Source: Betaproteobacteria bacterium
GTDB lineage: Bacteria; Pseudomonadota; Gammaproteobacteria; Burkholderiales; Methylophilaceae
Assembly (NCBI GenBank): GCA_016867975.1
Contig: VGIC01000002.1
Location: forward strand, 1-64,000
Length of the DNA stretch: 64,000 nucleotides
Direction of reading: 5' to 3'
How positions within the stretch are numbered: position 1 is the first letter of the stretch; the number at the start of each line of letters is the position of its first letter. Below, in pieces: positions 39,164 through 50,519 of the stretch. The translations under genes were made by a program, and so were the position numbers. The notes under the pieces are model-generated. The model did no database searches. It was not told where the DNA came from and saw only the letters and a list, made by a program, of their open reading frames with translations.

Positions 39164-41890
39164 ATGATATCCACGTTGTTTAAAAAATTATTCGGTAGCC
39201 GTAATGAAAGGCTCGTTAAGCAATACATGCAAAAAGTCCAGCAGATTAATGCGCTGGAGCCATCAATGCAGATGTTGAGTGATGAGCAGTTGCGCGAGAA
39301 AACGGCAGAATTCAAGCAACGCTACACCAATGGTGAGTCGCTGGATAAGCTGTTGCCAGAAGCTTTTGCTGTAGTGCGTGAAGGTGGTATTCGCGCGCTG
39401 GGGATGCGCCATTTCGATGTGCAGCTGATTGGCGGGATGGTGCTGAATGCGGGCAAGATTTCAGAGATGCGTACCGGTGAGGGTAAGACGCTGGTTGCTA
39501 CCTTGCCGGTATATCTGAACGCGCTGACTGGCAAGGGTGTTCACGTGATTACTGTGAATGATTATCTGGCTAAGCGCGATGCGGAATGGATGGGTAAACT
39601 TTACAATTTCTTGGGCTTATCCGTTGGTATCAATCTGTCGCAAATGCAACATGAAGCCAAACGTCTTGCGTATTCAGCAGATATTACCTATGGCACTAAC
39701 AATGAGTATGGTTTCGATTATCTGCGCGACAACATGGTATACAGCCGTGAGGAGCGCGTGCAACGCGGGTTAAGTTATGCATTAATCGATGAGGTGGATT
39801 CGATCCTCATCGATGAGGCCCGCACGCCTTTGATTATTTCAGGTCAGGCTGATGACAGCGTGGCGCTCTACAAGCAGATCAACGAGGTGGCGGCAAAGTT
39901 AACGCGTCAGCAGGAAGAAGAGGGTGAAGGTGATTACTGGGTGGATGAGAAAGCCCAGAATGTTGTCATGTCAGAGCAGGGGCATGAGCATGCGGAGCAA
40001 GTGCTCATTGAGGCTGGCTTGTTGGTCGAGGGGTCAAGCCTTTATGAAGCCTCTAATATTACTTTGGTACACCATTTGTATGCCTCGTTGCGCGCACGTA
40101 ATTTGTATCAGCGTGATCAACACTATGTGGTGCGCAATGGTGAGATTGTAATCGTGGATGAGTTTACTGGCCGTATGATGGCGGGTCGCCGTTGGTCAGA
40201 TGGTTTGCATCAGGCGGTTGAAGCTAAGGAGGGTGTTGAAATTCAGAAAGAGAATCAAACACTTGCATCGATTACGTTCCAGAACTATTTCCGTATGTAC
40301 AGCAAACTGTCTGGGATGACGGGGACTGCGGATACTGAGGCCTATGAATTTAACCAGATTTATGGATTAGAGACTGTAGTGATTCCGACGCATCGCACGA
40401 TGCAGCGCGTAGATGCCATGGATAAGGTCTATAGAACTGCCCGAGAAAAGTATGAGGCAGTGATTTTAGATATTAAGGAGTGCCAGGGTCGTGGTCAGCC
40501 GGTGCTGGTGGGGACTACTTCGATCGAAAACTCTGAATTAATCTCCAACTTACTTAAAGAGGCAAAATTAGATCACCAAGTCCTAAATGCCAAGCAGCAT
40601 GAGCGTGAGGCACATATCATTGAGCAGGCAGGGCAGCCAGGAATGGTCACGATCGCAACCAATATGGCGGGGCGAGGCACGGATATTGTACTGGGCGGCA
40701 ATCCTGAATCCGATATCCACTTGGTACAGACCGATGTCGCATTGAGTGATACAGAAAAAGAATCGCGCATTGCGGCAATTAAAACGGAGTGGAAAGTGCG
40801 CCATGACGCGGTACTGGCGGCGGGAGGCTTGCATATCGTAGGTACTGAACGGCATGAGTCGCGGCGTGTCGACAATCAGTTGCGCGGTCGTTCTGGGCGT
40901 CAGGGGGATGTGGGCTCTAGTCGTTTCTATCTGTCCTTGGAAGATCAGCTGTTGCGTATATTTGCATCGGACCGTGTGTCAGTGATTATGGAAAAACTCA
41001 ATATGCCGGATGGTGAGGCTATTGAGCATCCTTGGGTGACGCGTGCAATCGAAAATGCACAACGCAAAGTTGAGGGGCGTAACTTTGATATCCGTAAACA
41101 GTTACTTGAGTTCGATGATGTGTCGAATGATCAGCGTAAGGTAGTGTACGAGCAGCGCAATGAATTGCTGGACGCGACAGATATTGGTGAGACCATCAAG
41201 GCGATGCGTGAAGATGTGCTCGTGACGATGATGGCGACACATATCCCACCTGACAGTGTTGAGGAGTTATGGGATGTGTCAGCGCTAGAGCGTGAACTGA
41301 AGTCTGAAATCGGTTTGGATATTCTGCTACAAAAAATGCTGGAAGATAATCCGGATCTGCATGAGGAAACGCTGCGTCAGCGTATTCTTGATGCAGCCAA
41401 TGCTACATATCAGGCGAAAGAGGATCTCGCCAGCGCTGATATCTTGCGTCAATTCGAGCGGTCCGTCATGTTGCAGAGCTTGGATGTCCATTGGCGTGAG
41501 CATTTGGCGGCTTTGGATCATTTGCGTCAGGGGATTCATTTGCGTTCTTACGCACAGAAGAATCCTAAACAGGAATATAAGCGTGAAGCGTTCGAGCTGT
41601 TTGAAGCGCTATTAAATACGGTGAAGCGTGAAGTCACGAAAGTGACTATGTTGGTGCAGGTGAGGACTGAGGCGGATGTAGAAGCGGTAGAGAGGCCTGC
41701 CGACGTCGAGAACGTACATTATCAACATGCAGACTATGATGAGGCCTTGGCCAACCCAACGGATGAAGAGCAAGTATTATTGGCTCAAGGTCGACCTGTT
41801 TTTCGCGAGGGAGCTAAAGTTGGCCGTAATGACCCTTGTCCGTGTGGCTCTGGCAGGAAATACAAGCAGTGCCACGGCGCTTTAAGTTAA
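39164..41890 (+). CDS. secA: Preprotein translocase subunit SecA
   Basis: [43 protein letters not shown] and C-terminal [17 protein letters not shown]. Confidence 0.98.
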   Translation: MISTLFKKLFGSRNERLVKQYMQKVQQINALEPSMQMLSDEQLREKTAEFKQRYTNGESLDKLLPEAFAVVREGGIRALGMRHFDVQLIGGMVLNAGKISEMRTGEGKTLVATLPVYLNALTGKGVHVITVNDYLAKRDAEWMGKLYNFLGLSVGINLSQMQHEAKRLAYSADITYGTNNEYGFDYLRDNMVYSREERVQRGLSYALIDEVDSILIDEARTPLIISGQADDSVALYKQINEVAAKLTRQQEEEGEGDYWVDEKAQNVVMSEQGHEHAEQVLIEAGLLVEGSSLYEASNITLVHHLYASLRARNLYQRDQHYVVRNGEIVIVDEFTGRMMAGRRWSDGLHQAVEAKEGVEIQKENQTLASITFQNYFRMYSKLSGMTGTADTEAYEFNQIYGLETVVIPTHRTMQRVDAMDKVYRTAREKYEAVILDIKECQGRGQPVLVGTTSIENSELISNLLKEAKLDHQVLNAKQHEREAHIIEQAGQPGMVTIATNMAGRGTDIVLGGNPESDIHLVQTDVALSDTEKESRIAAIKTEWKVRHDAVLAAGGLHIVGTERHESRRVDNQLRGRSGRQGDVGSSRFYLSLEDQLLRIFASDRVSVIMEKLNMPDGEAIEHPWVTRAIENAQRKVEGRNFDIRKQLLEFDDVSNDQRKVVYEQRNELLDATDIGETIKAMREDVLVTMMATHIPPDSVEELWDVSALERELKSEIGLDILLQKMLEDNPDLHEETLRQRILDAANATYQAKEDLASADILRQFERSVMLQSLDVHWREHLAALDHLRQGIHLRSYAQKNPKQEYKREAFELFEALLNTVKREVTKVTMLVQVRTEADVEAVERPADVENVHYQHADYDEALANPTDEEQVLLAQGRPVFREGAKVGRNDPCPCGSGRKYKQCHGALS

Positions 41891-42183
41891 TCAATAAATT
41901 CAATGTTATTAAGTTTTCTTAACGTGATATATTGTTGTCCAATTGTTATGCTATTGGGCAACATGGCTGGCGAGTTAGGTGGAGTTAGGCAGCGAACATA
42001 GTGAGCTGTTAGAAGGCGGTGACGTGCTGTTGTTTAGTCGTGACGGCATTTTCAGGTCCGTGGTGTAGCATTCGCTATGCTGTCCTTTACCTTGGTTGGC
42101 GCAGGTTGATTGAGCCCCTACTCCGACAGCGATGCTCGCCGCTGCTTTTGGAGTTGCGCATCAACAATTAAGGTTGCATAGCC

Positions 42184-43350
42184 TTAATCGTTATTGTTGA
42201 TAGGCTGGGGGCGTTTGCCAATGGTCACCATGATGTTGATGACTTTCTTTGTGCGAGCAATCTGTAGAGTGGCTGGTTGGTTGGGCTTCAAAGCAGCAAT
42301 CAAATTGAGCATGCTACTGCTGTCGGCGACAGTCTTCCCTTCGATGCTTAATAAAATATCGCCAGGGAGTATGCCGGCATTGTGCGCAGGTCCTCCGCGT
42401 AATACACCTGCAATCAGCGCCCCTCTCACATGACCTAGCTTGAAAGATTCAGCGAGTTCAGGCGTGATGTCTTGCGCCTCTATGCCTATCCATCCGCGCG
42501 TAACAGCGCCTTGGCTGATAATCTGCTCCATTACTTGGCGTGCCAGTGTTGCTGGAATGGCGAAACCAATGCCCATAGATCCGCCATCGCGTGAGTATAT
42601 GGCACTGTTAATTCCGACAAGGTCACCATTGACATCAATTAAAGCGCCACCTGAGTTGCCTGGGTTAATAGAAGCATCTGTCTGGATGAAGTTCTCAAAG
42701 ATATTAATGCCAAGGTGATTGCGTCCCAGAGCGCTTACGATGCCTTGCGTGACGGTCTGCCCCACACCAAATGGATTGCCGATAGCTAGCACCACATCGC
42801 CTACATTGAGTTGATCTGAGCTTGAAAAAGAAATAGCGGGCAAGTGTTCGGTCTCTACTTTGATGACAGCCAAGTCTGTATCAGGGTCGGTGCCAACAAT
42901 CTTGGCAGACAATTTTCTACCATCTGAAAGTGCGACCTCGATTTGATCGGCGGCGGCGATAACGTGGTTGTTAGTGAGTACGAATCCCTGCTCGCTGACA
43001 ATGACGCCTGAACCCAAGCTGCTCTCGGGTTGTGAGGAGGGGGTGTTATCAAACTGCTCGCCAAAGAAATGGCGAAATATCGGATCATCCCAATATTTTT
43101 GATACGGGCTGACCGTTGGTTTGTTGCTTGTGAAGATATTAACAATGGCGGGCATCGCCTTTTTTGCTGCAACACGATATGAGCCTGATGCCGATGATGT
43201 TGGGGAGGTCACTTGTTTGATGACTACAATGGACTCTTTTTTATCCAGAAAATCCGGATAAAAAATGTGTAACACGAACAGTAGCCCTAGGCAGGCAGTG
43301 GTGGCTTGGGCAAAGGTAAGCCATAATTTTTTGGGAAGTGAAAGATTCAT
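42184..43350 (-). CDS. DegQ/DegS-type trypsin-like periplasmic serine protease with PDZ domain
   Basis: SSLGSGVIVSEQGFVLTNNHVI, DTDLAVIKV, GNSGGALIDVNGDLVGIN and PDZ. Confidence 0.92.
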   Translation of the reverse strand: MNLSLPKKLWLTFAQATTACLGLLFVLHIFYPDFLDKKESIVVIKQVTSPTSSASGSYRVAAKKAMPAIVNIFTSNKPTVSPYQKYWDDPIFRHFFGEQFDNTPSSQPESSLGSGVIVSEQGFVLTNNHVIAAADQIEVALSDGRKLSAKIVGTDPDTDLAVIKVETEHLPAISFSSSDQLNVGDVVLAIGNPFGVGQTVTQGIVSALGRNHLGINIFENFIQTDASINPGNSGGALIDVNGDLVGINSAIYSRDGGSMGIGFAIPATLARQVMEQIISQGAVTRGWIGIEAQDITPELAESFKLGHVRGALIAGVLRGGPAHNAGILPGDILLSIEGKTVADSSSMLNLIAALKPNQPATLQIARTKKVINIMVTIGKRPQPINNND

Positions 43351-43490
43351 TCTGTTCAGTCAATGTGATTCAAAATTTAAATGGTCAAGCTAAAGTAAAG
43401 CCGCTTCTTATCAATTCAGTGGAAACTGATTTAATATTAAGGGTGTTAGGCAGAAATACAATGTCAGTCCATCATTAAGGTAGCAATAAA

Positions 43491-44240
43491 ATGGTAAAAA
43501 TCAATGAATTATCTCATTATACACAACAACTTATGCAGGCAGAGAGATTCAAAGATTATTGCCCGAATGGATTGCAAGTTGAGGGGCGGGAGGAGATTAG
43601 AAAAATTGTGACAGGTGTTACAGCAAGTATGGCATTGTTAGAGGCAGCCCATCGGGCAGAGGCGGATTTGATTTTGGTGCATCATGGTTATTTTTGGCGT
43701 AATGAAGACGCGAGAATCATCGGCATCAAGCGCAACAGAATTCACTTTTTGTTGAGCAATCACTTAAATCTTATGGCCTATCATCTGCCGTTGGATGCCC
43801 ATCCAGAGTTGGGAAATAATGTGCAATTCGGTCAATTGTTGGGTTTAACCCCGGTTGATTATTTGGGGGAAGCAAGCCTTGTTGCAGTCGGAGACTTGGG
43901 TCAGGCAATCCCTTTGTCTAGTTTGGTCGAAAAATTAAAAGTACAATTAGAACGTCAGCCCATGCTTATAGGGGACCCTCAGCAGATGGTTCGTCGCGTG
44001 GCTTGGTGTACAGGCGCAGCCCAAGGGTATATGGATGTGGCGATCGCATCGGGTGTGGATGTGTATATCAGTGGTGAAGTTTCAGAGCAAACGACGCATC
44101 AGGCGCTGGAGAGTGGGGTGTCGTACATCGCGGCTGGACATCACGCCACAGAGCGTTATGGTATACAGGCGCTCGGTCATCATTTAGCTGAGAGGTTTGA
44201 TTTGGAGCATGAGTTTATAGACATTAAAAATCCCGTTTAA
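43491..44240 (+). CDS. Nif3-like dinuclear metal center protein
   Basis: CPNGLQVEGREEIRKIVTGVTASMALLEAA, LILVHHGYFW, AGHHATERYGIQAL. Confidence 0.93.
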   Translation: MVKINELSHYTQQLMQAERFKDYCPNGLQVEGREEIRKIVTGVTASMALLEAAHRAEADLILVHHGYFWRNEDARIIGIKRNRIHFLLSNHLNLMAYHLPLDAHPELGNNVQFGQLLGLTPVDYLGEASLVAVGDLGQAIPLSSLVEKLKVQLERQPMLIGDPQQMVRRVAWCTGAAQGYMDVAIASGVDVYISGEVSEQTTHQALESGVSYIAAGHHATERYGIQALGHHLAERFDLEHEFIDIKNPV

Positions 44241-44379
44241 TCTTTTCATTTCAGTCACTTATAAAATAACCCTTTAATTTAACATTTGAAAATTGTATAA
44301 TTCCTGCTTTTAGAACGATGAAATTGCTCCCAAAAAAAGCGAGATCATTTTTAAATAATCCTTTATGCATGGGGAAAAC

Positions 44380-45018
44380 ATGTCAGATAAGCAGAACAGT
44401 CAGCACCAGGCGGTTTCGCCAGTATGCTGCGCCAGTCAGGTAGATTTTGAAAAGCGTAATTTTTTGATTGCGACATCGGCGGTGGGTGCTTTGGGGTGCG
44501 CGGCGGTGGCTGTGCCGTTCGTTAAGAGTATGACGCCAAGTGAGCGTGCAAAAGCGGCTGGTGCGCCGGTGGAGGTGGATATCAGCAAGCTTCAGCCAGG
44601 CACCATGATGACAGCTGAATGGCGTGGACAGCCGGTTTGGGTGATCAATCGCACCGATGAGATGACGGCGGAACTTGCTAAGCATCATGATCAGCTATCT
44701 GATCCCGCTAGCGAAGTGACTTCACAACAACCCGGATATTGTAAAAATGCCAGTCGATCAATTAAGCCGAACATTGCGGTTGTTGTGGGAATCTGCACAC
44801 ACTTGGGTTGTTCACCAACTGAAAAAATGCAACGCGGTGGTGATATGGGTGAGAGCTGGATGGGTGGGTTCTTCTGTCCGTGCCATGGCTCTAAGTTTGA
44901 TCTGGCTGGCCGAGTGTTTAAGGGGTCTCCTGCCCCGATTAATTTGGTTGTGCCACCGCATAAGTATCTGAGTGAGACTACCTTACTCATTGGCGTTGAC
45001 TCTGAAGACAAGGCTTAA
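44380..45018 (+). CDS. petA: Ubiquinol-cytochrome c reductase iron-sulfur subunit
   Basis: Rieske motifs CTHLGCSP and CPCHGSKFDLAGRVFKGSPAP. Confidence 0.97.
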   Translation: MSDKQNSQHQAVSPVCCASQVDFEKRNFLIATSAVGALGCAAVAVPFVKSMTPSERAKAAGAPVEVDISKLQPGTMMTAEWRGQPVWVINRTDEMTAELAKHHDQLSDPASEVTSQQPGYCKNASRSIKPNIAVVVGICTHLGCSPTEKMQRGGDMGESWMGGFFCPCHGSKFDLAGRVFKGSPAPINLVVPPHKYLSETTLLIGVDSEDKA

Positions 45019-45023
45019 TCATC

Positions 45024-46310
45024 ATGACGGATAAAAATCAAAACAAATTGGATTGTGTGCTGAATTGGGTGGATGAGCGTTTTCCGCTCACCAGCAATAT
45101 TAAGGCTCATCTAACGGAATATTACGCACCTAAAAACTTTAACTTTTGGTATTTCTTTGGATCACTTGCGCTATTGGTGCTGGTCTTGCAGATACTAACG
45201 GGTATTTTTCTGACGATGCACTATAAGCCAGATGCTGATTTAGCGTTCGGTTCGGTTGAGTACATCATGCGTGACGTACCTTGGGGTTGGCTCATTCGTT
45301 ATATGCACTCTACGGGGGCTTCCATGTTCTTTGTAGTGGTGTATTTGCATATGTTTCGCGGTTTGCTTTATGGGTCGTATCGTCAGCCACGAGAGTTGAT
45401 TTGGCTGTTTGGCGTGGCGATTTTCTTGGCGCTTATGGGCGAGGCGTTCTTTGGATATTTGTTGCCTTGGGGGCAAATGTCCTATTGGGGAGCTCAGGTG
45501 ATTGTGAATTTGTTTTCGACGATTCCTTTTATTGGTCCCGATGTTTCAGAGTGGCTACGAGGTGATTATCTGGTTTCTGATGCAACGTTGAACCGCTTCT
45601 TTGCGTTTCATGTGATTGCTTTGCCATTCGTTTTGGTGGGTTTGGTAGTGGCGCACTTGATTGCATTGCATGAAGTTGGCTCGAACAATCCAGATGGAAT
45701 CGAAATTAAGAAGTTAAAAGATAAGGATACGGGCATCCCATTGGATGGCATTCCTTTTCATCCATACTATACGGTGAAAGATCTGGTGGGAGTGTCAGCG
45801 TTCCTGATCGTATTCTCCGCGATTATGTTCTTTGCGCCCGAGATGGGGGGGTATTTCCTGGAAGCGAACAACTTCATTCCAGCTGATCCCCTTAAAACGC
45901 CAGCGCACATTGCGCCAGTTTGGTACTTCACGCCTTATTACTCTATATTGCGGGCTGTTCCACCGATCCTGAATTCTCAGTTTCCTGGCGTTGCGGCCAT
46001 GGGCTTGTCTGTTGTTGCATTCGCATTCTTGCCTTGGTTGGATAAGAGTCCGGTGAAGTCAATACGCTATCGTGGCACATTGTATAAAGGCTGGTTGGTT
46101 GCATTTGTAGTGAGCTTCCTTGTGCTGGGTTATTTGGGGACCGTTCCATCCAATGTTTGGGGGCAGTTTGGCCCAGTGTTGGGCGGAGCTGACCGTGCTA
46201 CAGTTGTTGCACGTACCTTTACAATTATTTACTTCTTGTTCTTTATCTTGATGCCTTGGTACACCAGGAAAGATAAAACCAAGCCAGTGCCAGAAAGAGT
46301 AACGGGGTAA
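45024..46310 (+). CDS. petB: Cytochrome b (bc1 complex)
   Basis: WGWLIRYMHSTGASMFFVVVYLHMFRGLLYGSY, PWGQMSYWGAQVI, LVAHLIALHEVGSNNPDG. Confidence 0.97.
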   Translation: MTDKNQNKLDCVLNWVDERFPLTSNIKAHLTEYYAPKNFNFWYFFGSLALLVLVLQILTGIFLTMHYKPDADLAFGSVEYIMRDVPWGWLIRYMHSTGASMFFVVVYLHMFRGLLYGSYRQPRELIWLFGVAIFLALMGEAFFGYLLPWGQMSYWGAQVIVNLFSTIPFIGPDVSEWLRGDYLVSDATLNRFFAFHVIALPFVLVGLVVAHLIALHEVGSNNPDGIEIKKLKDKDTGIPLDGIPFHPYYTVKDLVGVSAFLIVFSAIMFFAPEMGGYFLEANNFIPADPLKTPAHIAPVWYFTPYYSILRAVPPILNSQFPGVAAMGLSVVAFAFLPWLDKSPVKSIRYRGTLYKGWLVAFVVSFLVLGYLGTVPSNVWGQFGPVLGGADRATVVARTFTIIYFLFFILMPWYTRKDKTKPVPERVTG

Positions 46311-46315
46311 TTAAC

Positions 46316-47026
46316 ATGAAATCTCTAACAAAAATGAAGAAAGTTTTATGGCTTTTGGTGTTAATGCCTTTGGTCGCCTTTGCTAGCCAGGAGGTGCATC
46401 TAGATAAAGCGCCAGTGGATGCTTCGAATCATGAGTCGTTGCAGCGTGGTGCACGCACTTTTGTTAATTACTGTTTGAATTGCCATAGTGCAAACTACAT
46501 GCGTTATAACCGTTTGTTGGAAATTGGTTTGACAGAAAAGCAGATCAAGGAAAATCTGCTTTTTGCGGGTGACAAAGTAGGGGACACCATGAAGGTTGCT
46601 ATCAATAAAAAAGATGCTGCCAAATGGTTTGGTGCAGCGCCTCCTGACTTGTCAGTTGAGGTGCGCGCGCGCGGTGCTGACTGGGTTTACACCTATATGC
46701 GCGGTTTTTACCGTGACTATTCTCGCCCGTCTGGATGGAATAATACGGTGTTTGATAAAGTGGGGATGCCTCATGTGCTCTATGCGTTGCAAGGTGAGCA
46801 GGAGCTTGATCACGAAACGCACCAGTTAAAGCTGGTGAAGCCTGGCGCGCTCTCCGTTGATGAGTATGATGCCTTGGTGGCTGATTTAACTAATTTTATG
46901 GCTTATATGGCTGAGCCAGCTAAACAGCAGCGTCATCAATTGGGCTGGTTTGTTTTGGCGTTCCTGGGCTTGTTGCTTGTGCTGACATATAAACTGAAGA
47001 AAGCCTACTGGAAGGAAGTGCATTAA
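46316..47026 (+). CDS. petC: Cytochrome c1
   Basis: VNYCLNCHSANYMRYNR and C-terminal TM helix. Confidence 0.96.
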   Translation: MKSLTKMKKVLWLLVLMPLVAFASQEVHLDKAPVDASNHESLQRGARTFVNYCLNCHSANYMRYNRLLEIGLTEKQIKENLLFAGDKVGDTMKVAINKKDAAKWFGAAPPDLSVEVRARGADWVYTYMRGFYRDYSRPSGWNNTVFDKVGMPHVLYALQGEQELDHETHQLKLVKPGALSVDEYDALVADLTNFMAYMAEPAKQQRHQLGWFVLAFLGLLLVLTYKLKKAYWKEVH

Positions 47027-47028
47027 TT

Positions 47029-47628
47029 ATGATGACGTTATATTCTGGGACGACTGATCCCTATAGCCATCGTTGCCGCATCGTGTTGTTTGAGAAGGGA
47101 ATGGACTTTCAGGTCATTGACGTGGACTTGGCAAACAAGCCAGAAGATTTGGCGGTAATTAATCCGTATAACCATGTGCCAGTTTTGGTGGAGCGTGACT
47201 TGGTGTTGTCTGAGGCGAATATTATCAATGAATATATCGACGAGCGTTTCCCTCATCCTCAGTTAATGCCGCCTGATCCTGTGATGCGCGCGCGCGCGCG
47301 ATTGTTCTTGCATGGCTTTGAGAAGGATTTATTCAGTCACATTGCAGACATTGAGTCTGGTGATGAAGAGCGGGCTTCTAAAGCGCGTGTAATCATTCGT
47401 GACAACTTGACACAGCTGGTTCCGATTTTTTCCAAGCAGAATTATTTGTTAGGTGACGATTATTCGATGCTGGATGTAGCGGTGACACCGCTATTGTGGA
47501 GGCTGGGTCATTATGGGATTGAATTGCCAAATCAGGCAGCGCCCATCTTGAAGTATGCCGAGCGTCTATTTTCAAGACCTTTGTATGCTGATGCGATGAC
47601 ACCATCGGAAAAAGCAATGCGTAAATAG
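47029..47628 (+). CDS. sspA: Stringent starvation protein A (GST-like)
   Basis: LYSGTTDPYSHRCRIVLFEKGMDFQVIDVDLANKPEDLAVINPYNHVPVLVERDLVLSEANIINEYIDERFPHP. Confidence 0.93.
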   Translation: MMTLYSGTTDPYSHRCRIVLFEKGMDFQVIDVDLANKPEDLAVINPYNHVPVLVERDLVLSEANIINEYIDERFPHPQLMPPDPVMRARARLFLHGFEKDLFSHIADIESGDEERASKARVIIRDNLTQLVPIFSKQNYLLGDDYSMLDVAVTPLLWRLGHYGIELPNQAAPILKYAERLFSRPLYADAMTPSEKAMRK

Positions 47629-47665
47629 TGAATCATTGCCTGATAGTGCTCTGAATCACGCGTAA

Positions 47666-48082
47666 GTGGTCAATATGTCCAATCTGATCTCAACGAAACC
47701 TTATTTGATACGAGCCATTCATGAGTGGTGTGTAGATAACAATCTCACACCGCATTTGGTTGTGGCAGTAAATGCACAGACCATGGTGCCCATGGCTTAT
47801 GTCAAAGAAGGTGAAATCGTACTGAATATCAGTTATGGAGCAACCAAAGATTTGCATATCGACAATCAATCCATCGTGTTCTCAGCGCGATTTGGTGGAG
47901 TTTCGCAAAATTTGTTTATCCCGATGGGAGCAGTTGGGGGTATTTTTGCGCGCGAGAATGGGCAGGGGATGTTCTTTGAGGGGTCCTTGCCTGAGGAAAG
48001 TTTGCATCAGGAGCCGCTGGCAGGTGCTTCAGCAGAGAAAGTACAGGCCAGCAAGAAGCCGACTCTTACTGTCGTTAAATAA
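47666..48082 (+). CDS. sspB: ClpXP protease specificity-enhancing factor SspB
   Basis: TKPYLIRAIHEWCVDNNLTPHLVVAVNAQTMVPMAYVKEGEIVLNISYGATKDLHIDNQSIVFSARFGGV; follows sspA. Confidence 0.93.
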   Translation: MVNMSNLISTKPYLIRAIHEWCVDNNLTPHLVVAVNAQTMVPMAYVKEGEIVLNISYGATKDLHIDNQSIVFSARFGGVSQNLFIPMGAVGGIFARENGQGMFFEGSLPEESLHQEPLAGASAEKVQASKKPTLTVVK

Positions 48083-48148
48083 GTGAACTTTTTATAAAAT
48101 CACTTAACATTTTCTAAAATCTCAGTATAATACGCAACTCAATTTAAC

Positions 48149-48224
48149 GCCGGATTAGCTCAGTTGGTAGAGCAGCGCACTTGTAATGCGAAGGTCGTCA
48201 GTTCGATTCCGACATCCGGCACCA
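48149..48224 (+). tRNA. tRNA-Thr (TGT)
   Basis: GCCGGATTAGCTCAGTTGGTAGAGCAGCGCACTTGTAATGCGAAGGTCGTCAGTTCGATTCCGACATCCGGCACCA. Confidence 0.96.
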
Positions 48225-48299
48225 AATTCTTGAACTTTATCCTATTCATTTTTATTTGACGGTCTGTTGAATATTAATCAATAGACACGGGTTCGGTTT

Positions 48300-48384
48300 G
48301 GAGGGGTGGCCGAGTGGTTAAAGGCGACGGACTGTAAATCCGTTCTCTCAGAGTACGAAGGTTCGAATCCTTCCCCCTCCACCA
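48300..48384 (+). tRNA. tRNA-Tyr (GTA)
   Basis: GGAGGGGTGGCCGAGTGGTTAAAGGCGACGGACTGTAAATCCGTTCTCTCAGAGTACGAAGGTTCGAATCCTTCCCCCTCCACCA. Confidence 0.96.
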
Positions 48385-48443
48385 ATGTATTTAGTGTATT
48401 TAGTTTTGAGCTGTAAGCGTGGGCTTTAAGTTTGTATCGGTGC

Positions 48444-48519
48444 GCGGGTGTAGCTCAGCTGGTAGAGCACTTGCCTTCCAAGCAAGATGTCGCGAGTTCG
48501 AACCTCGTCGCCCGCTCCA
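48444..48519 (+). tRNA. tRNA-Gly (TCC)
   Basis: GCGGGTGTAGCTCAGCTGGTAGAGCACTTGCCTTCCAAGCAAGATGTCGCGAGTTCGAACCTCGTCGCCCGCTCCA. Confidence 0.96.
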
Positions 48520-48541
48520 ATTGGCTGGGTAGCATTTGAAT

Positions 48542-48616
<75 letters not shown>

Positions 48617-48697
48617 TAAATTTGATGGTAATTTGAGCAAGTTTTATTAATTTTAATAAAACTTATGGTTAATAAAATATTGTAAAGGACTTGAGTA

Positions 48698-49888
48698 ATG
48701 GCAAAAGGTAAATTTGAACGGACCAAGCCGCACGTTAACGTAGGCACGATTGGCCACGTAGACCACGGTAAGACAACACTGACAGCGGCGATCACCACTG
48801 TATTGACGAAGAAATTTGGCGGCGAAGCGAAAGCCTACGACCAAATTGACGCGGCTCCAGAAGAAAAGGCACGTGGTATTACCATTAACACAGCCCACGT
48901 AGAATACGAAACAGCCACCCGCCACTACGCACACGTAGACTGCCCAGGCCACGCTGACTATGTTAAAAACATGATTACTGGCGCAGCGCAAATGGACGGC
49001 GCCATCTTAGTATGTTCAGCCGCTGACGGCCCAATGCCACAAACACGTGAACACATCCTGTTAGCACGTCAAGTAGGCGTACCCTACATCGTGGTATACC
49101 TCAACAAAGCAGACCTGGTTGACGACGCAGAGCTGCTAGAACTCGTAGAAATGGAAGTGCGAGACCTGCTCAGCAAATACGACTTCCCAGGTGACGACAC
49201 CCCAATCATCAAAGGCTCAGCACGTCTAGCCCTTGAAGGCGACCAATCAGAAATCGGCGAAGCCTCAATCTTCCGATTGGCAGAAGCCCTAGACACCTAC
49301 ATCCCAATGCCAGAACGCGCCATTGACGGCACATTCCTGATGCCAGTAGAAGACGTATTCTCAATCTCAGGTCGTGGTACCGTAGTCACAGGACGTATTG
49401 AGCGCGGCATTGTCAAAGTCGGCGACGAAATTGAAATTGTAGGCATCAAACCAACCCTGAAAACCACCTGTACTGGTGTAGAAATGTTCCGCAAACTGCT
49501 CGACCAAGGTCAAGCAGGCGACAACGTAGGCGTATTACTCCGTGGTACAAAACGTGAAGAAGTAGAACGTGGTCAAGTATTGGCTAAAGCTGGCTCAATC
49601 AAACCACACACCAAATTCACAGCAGAAATCTACGTATTGGGTAAAGACGAAGGTGGACGTCACACCCCATTCTTCCAAGGCTACCGCCCACAATTCTACT
49701 TCCGTACCACAGACGTTACGGGCGCAGTAGAATTGCCGGCAGGCACAGAAATGGTAATGCCAGGTGACAACGTTTCTATCACTGTGACATTGATTGCACC
49801 GATTGCGATGGAAGAAGGCTTACGCTTTGCGATTCGTGAAGGCGGCCGTACTGTTGGTGCGGGTGTCGTAGCTAAAATTATCGAGTAA
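48698..49888 (+). CDS. tuf: Elongation factor Tu
   Basis: [32 protein letters not shown]. Confidence 0.99.
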   Translation: MAKGKFERTKPHVNVGTIGHVDHGKTTLTAAITTVLTKKFGGEAKAYDQIDAAPEEKARGITINTAHVEYETATRHYAHVDCPGHADYVKNMITGAAQMDGAILVCSAADGPMPQTREHILLARQVGVPYIVVYLNKADLVDDAELLELVEMEVRDLLSKYDFPGDDTPIIKGSARLALEGDQSEIGEASIFRLAEALDTYIPMPERAIDGTFLMPVEDVFSISGRGTVVTGRIERGIVKVGDEIEIVGIKPTLKTTCTGVEMFRKLLDQGQAGDNVGVLLRGTKREEVERGQVLAKAGSIKPHTKFTAEIYVLGKDEGGRHTPFFQGYRPQFYFRTTDVTGAVELPAGTEMVMPGDNVSITVTLIAPIAMEEGLRFAIREGGRTVGAGVVAKIIE

Positions 49889-49897
49889 TTTAGTATT

Positions 49898-49932
49898 AAA
49901 AAAGCCGCGCCAGCAACCCGGCGTGGCTTTTT
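49898..49932 (+). terminator. Intrinsic terminator after tuf
   Basis: AAAAAGCCGCGCC-AGCAACCC-GGCGTGGCTTTTT. Confidence 0.75.
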
Positions 49933-49967
49933 AACTTTAAGGTTCAGCGTATTGTTCCTTAAATGAT

Positions 49968-50043
49968 AGGCCAATAGCTCAATTGGTAGAGTATCGGTCT
50001 CCAAAACCGAGGGTTGGGGGTTCGAGACCCTCTTGGCCTGCCA
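49968..50043 (+). tRNA. tRNA-Trp (CCA)
   Basis: AGGCCAATAGCTCAATTGGTAGAGTATCGGTCTCCAAAACCGAGGGTTGGGGGTTCGAGACCCTCTTGGCCTGCCA. Confidence 0.96.
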
Positions 50044-50077
50044 AAATTATAGTAGTAAGGATCTGACTATGTGAAAT

Positions 50078-50108
50078 GACTGGAAGTTTTGAGCTTCCAG
50101 TCTTTTTT
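50078..50108 (+). terminator. Intrinsic terminator between tRNA-Trp and secE
   Basis: GACTGGAAG-TTTTGAG-CTTCCAGTC-TTTTTT. Confidence 0.85.
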
Positions 50109-50171
50109 GCTTGTTTAAAATCTATTGGAATGATAGTCACTGGTACTTCAGTGTTTATTTTTAAGTGAATT

Positions 50172-50519
50172 ATGGTCAACAAAATTAAAATGCTTGCGGC
50201 GGTGTTGCTGCTAGTGGCCGGGTTGGCAGGATTTTACCTGCTGGCAGATAAGGCGCTAGTGTTACGTATATTGGCGGTTATGGCTGGTTTGGTTGCTGCT
50301 ATTGCCGTGCTTCGCACCACGCCGTTAGGGCAGCAGGCGCTGAGTTTTGTCGGGGACGCTGTTTTAGAGGCTCGTAAAGTGGTATGGCCCACGCGCAAGG
50401 AGACGATTCAAACGACCTTAGTCGTGTTTGCGTTGGTGGTGGTGATGGCCGCATTTTTGGCTGTTGTTGATATTGGTTTTGCCTACATGGTGAAATCGTT
50501 AATGGGACGAGGCGCGTAA
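50172..50519 (+). CDS. secE: Preprotein translocase subunit SecE
   Basis: [39 protein letters not shown]. Confidence 0.95.
   Translation: MVNKIKMLAAVLLLVAGLAGFYLLADKALVLRILAVMAGLVAAIAVLRTTPLGQQALSFVGDAVLEARKVVWPTRKETIQTTLVVFALVVVMAAFLAVVDIGFAYMVKSLMGRGA

Noticed and set aside
48698-49888. Odd C-ending codon block in the middle of tuf as a sign of recent gene conversion or transfer
   Set aside because: tuf genes are highly expressed and commonly show distinct codon choice; the second tuf copy is not in the window, so conversion cannot be judged.
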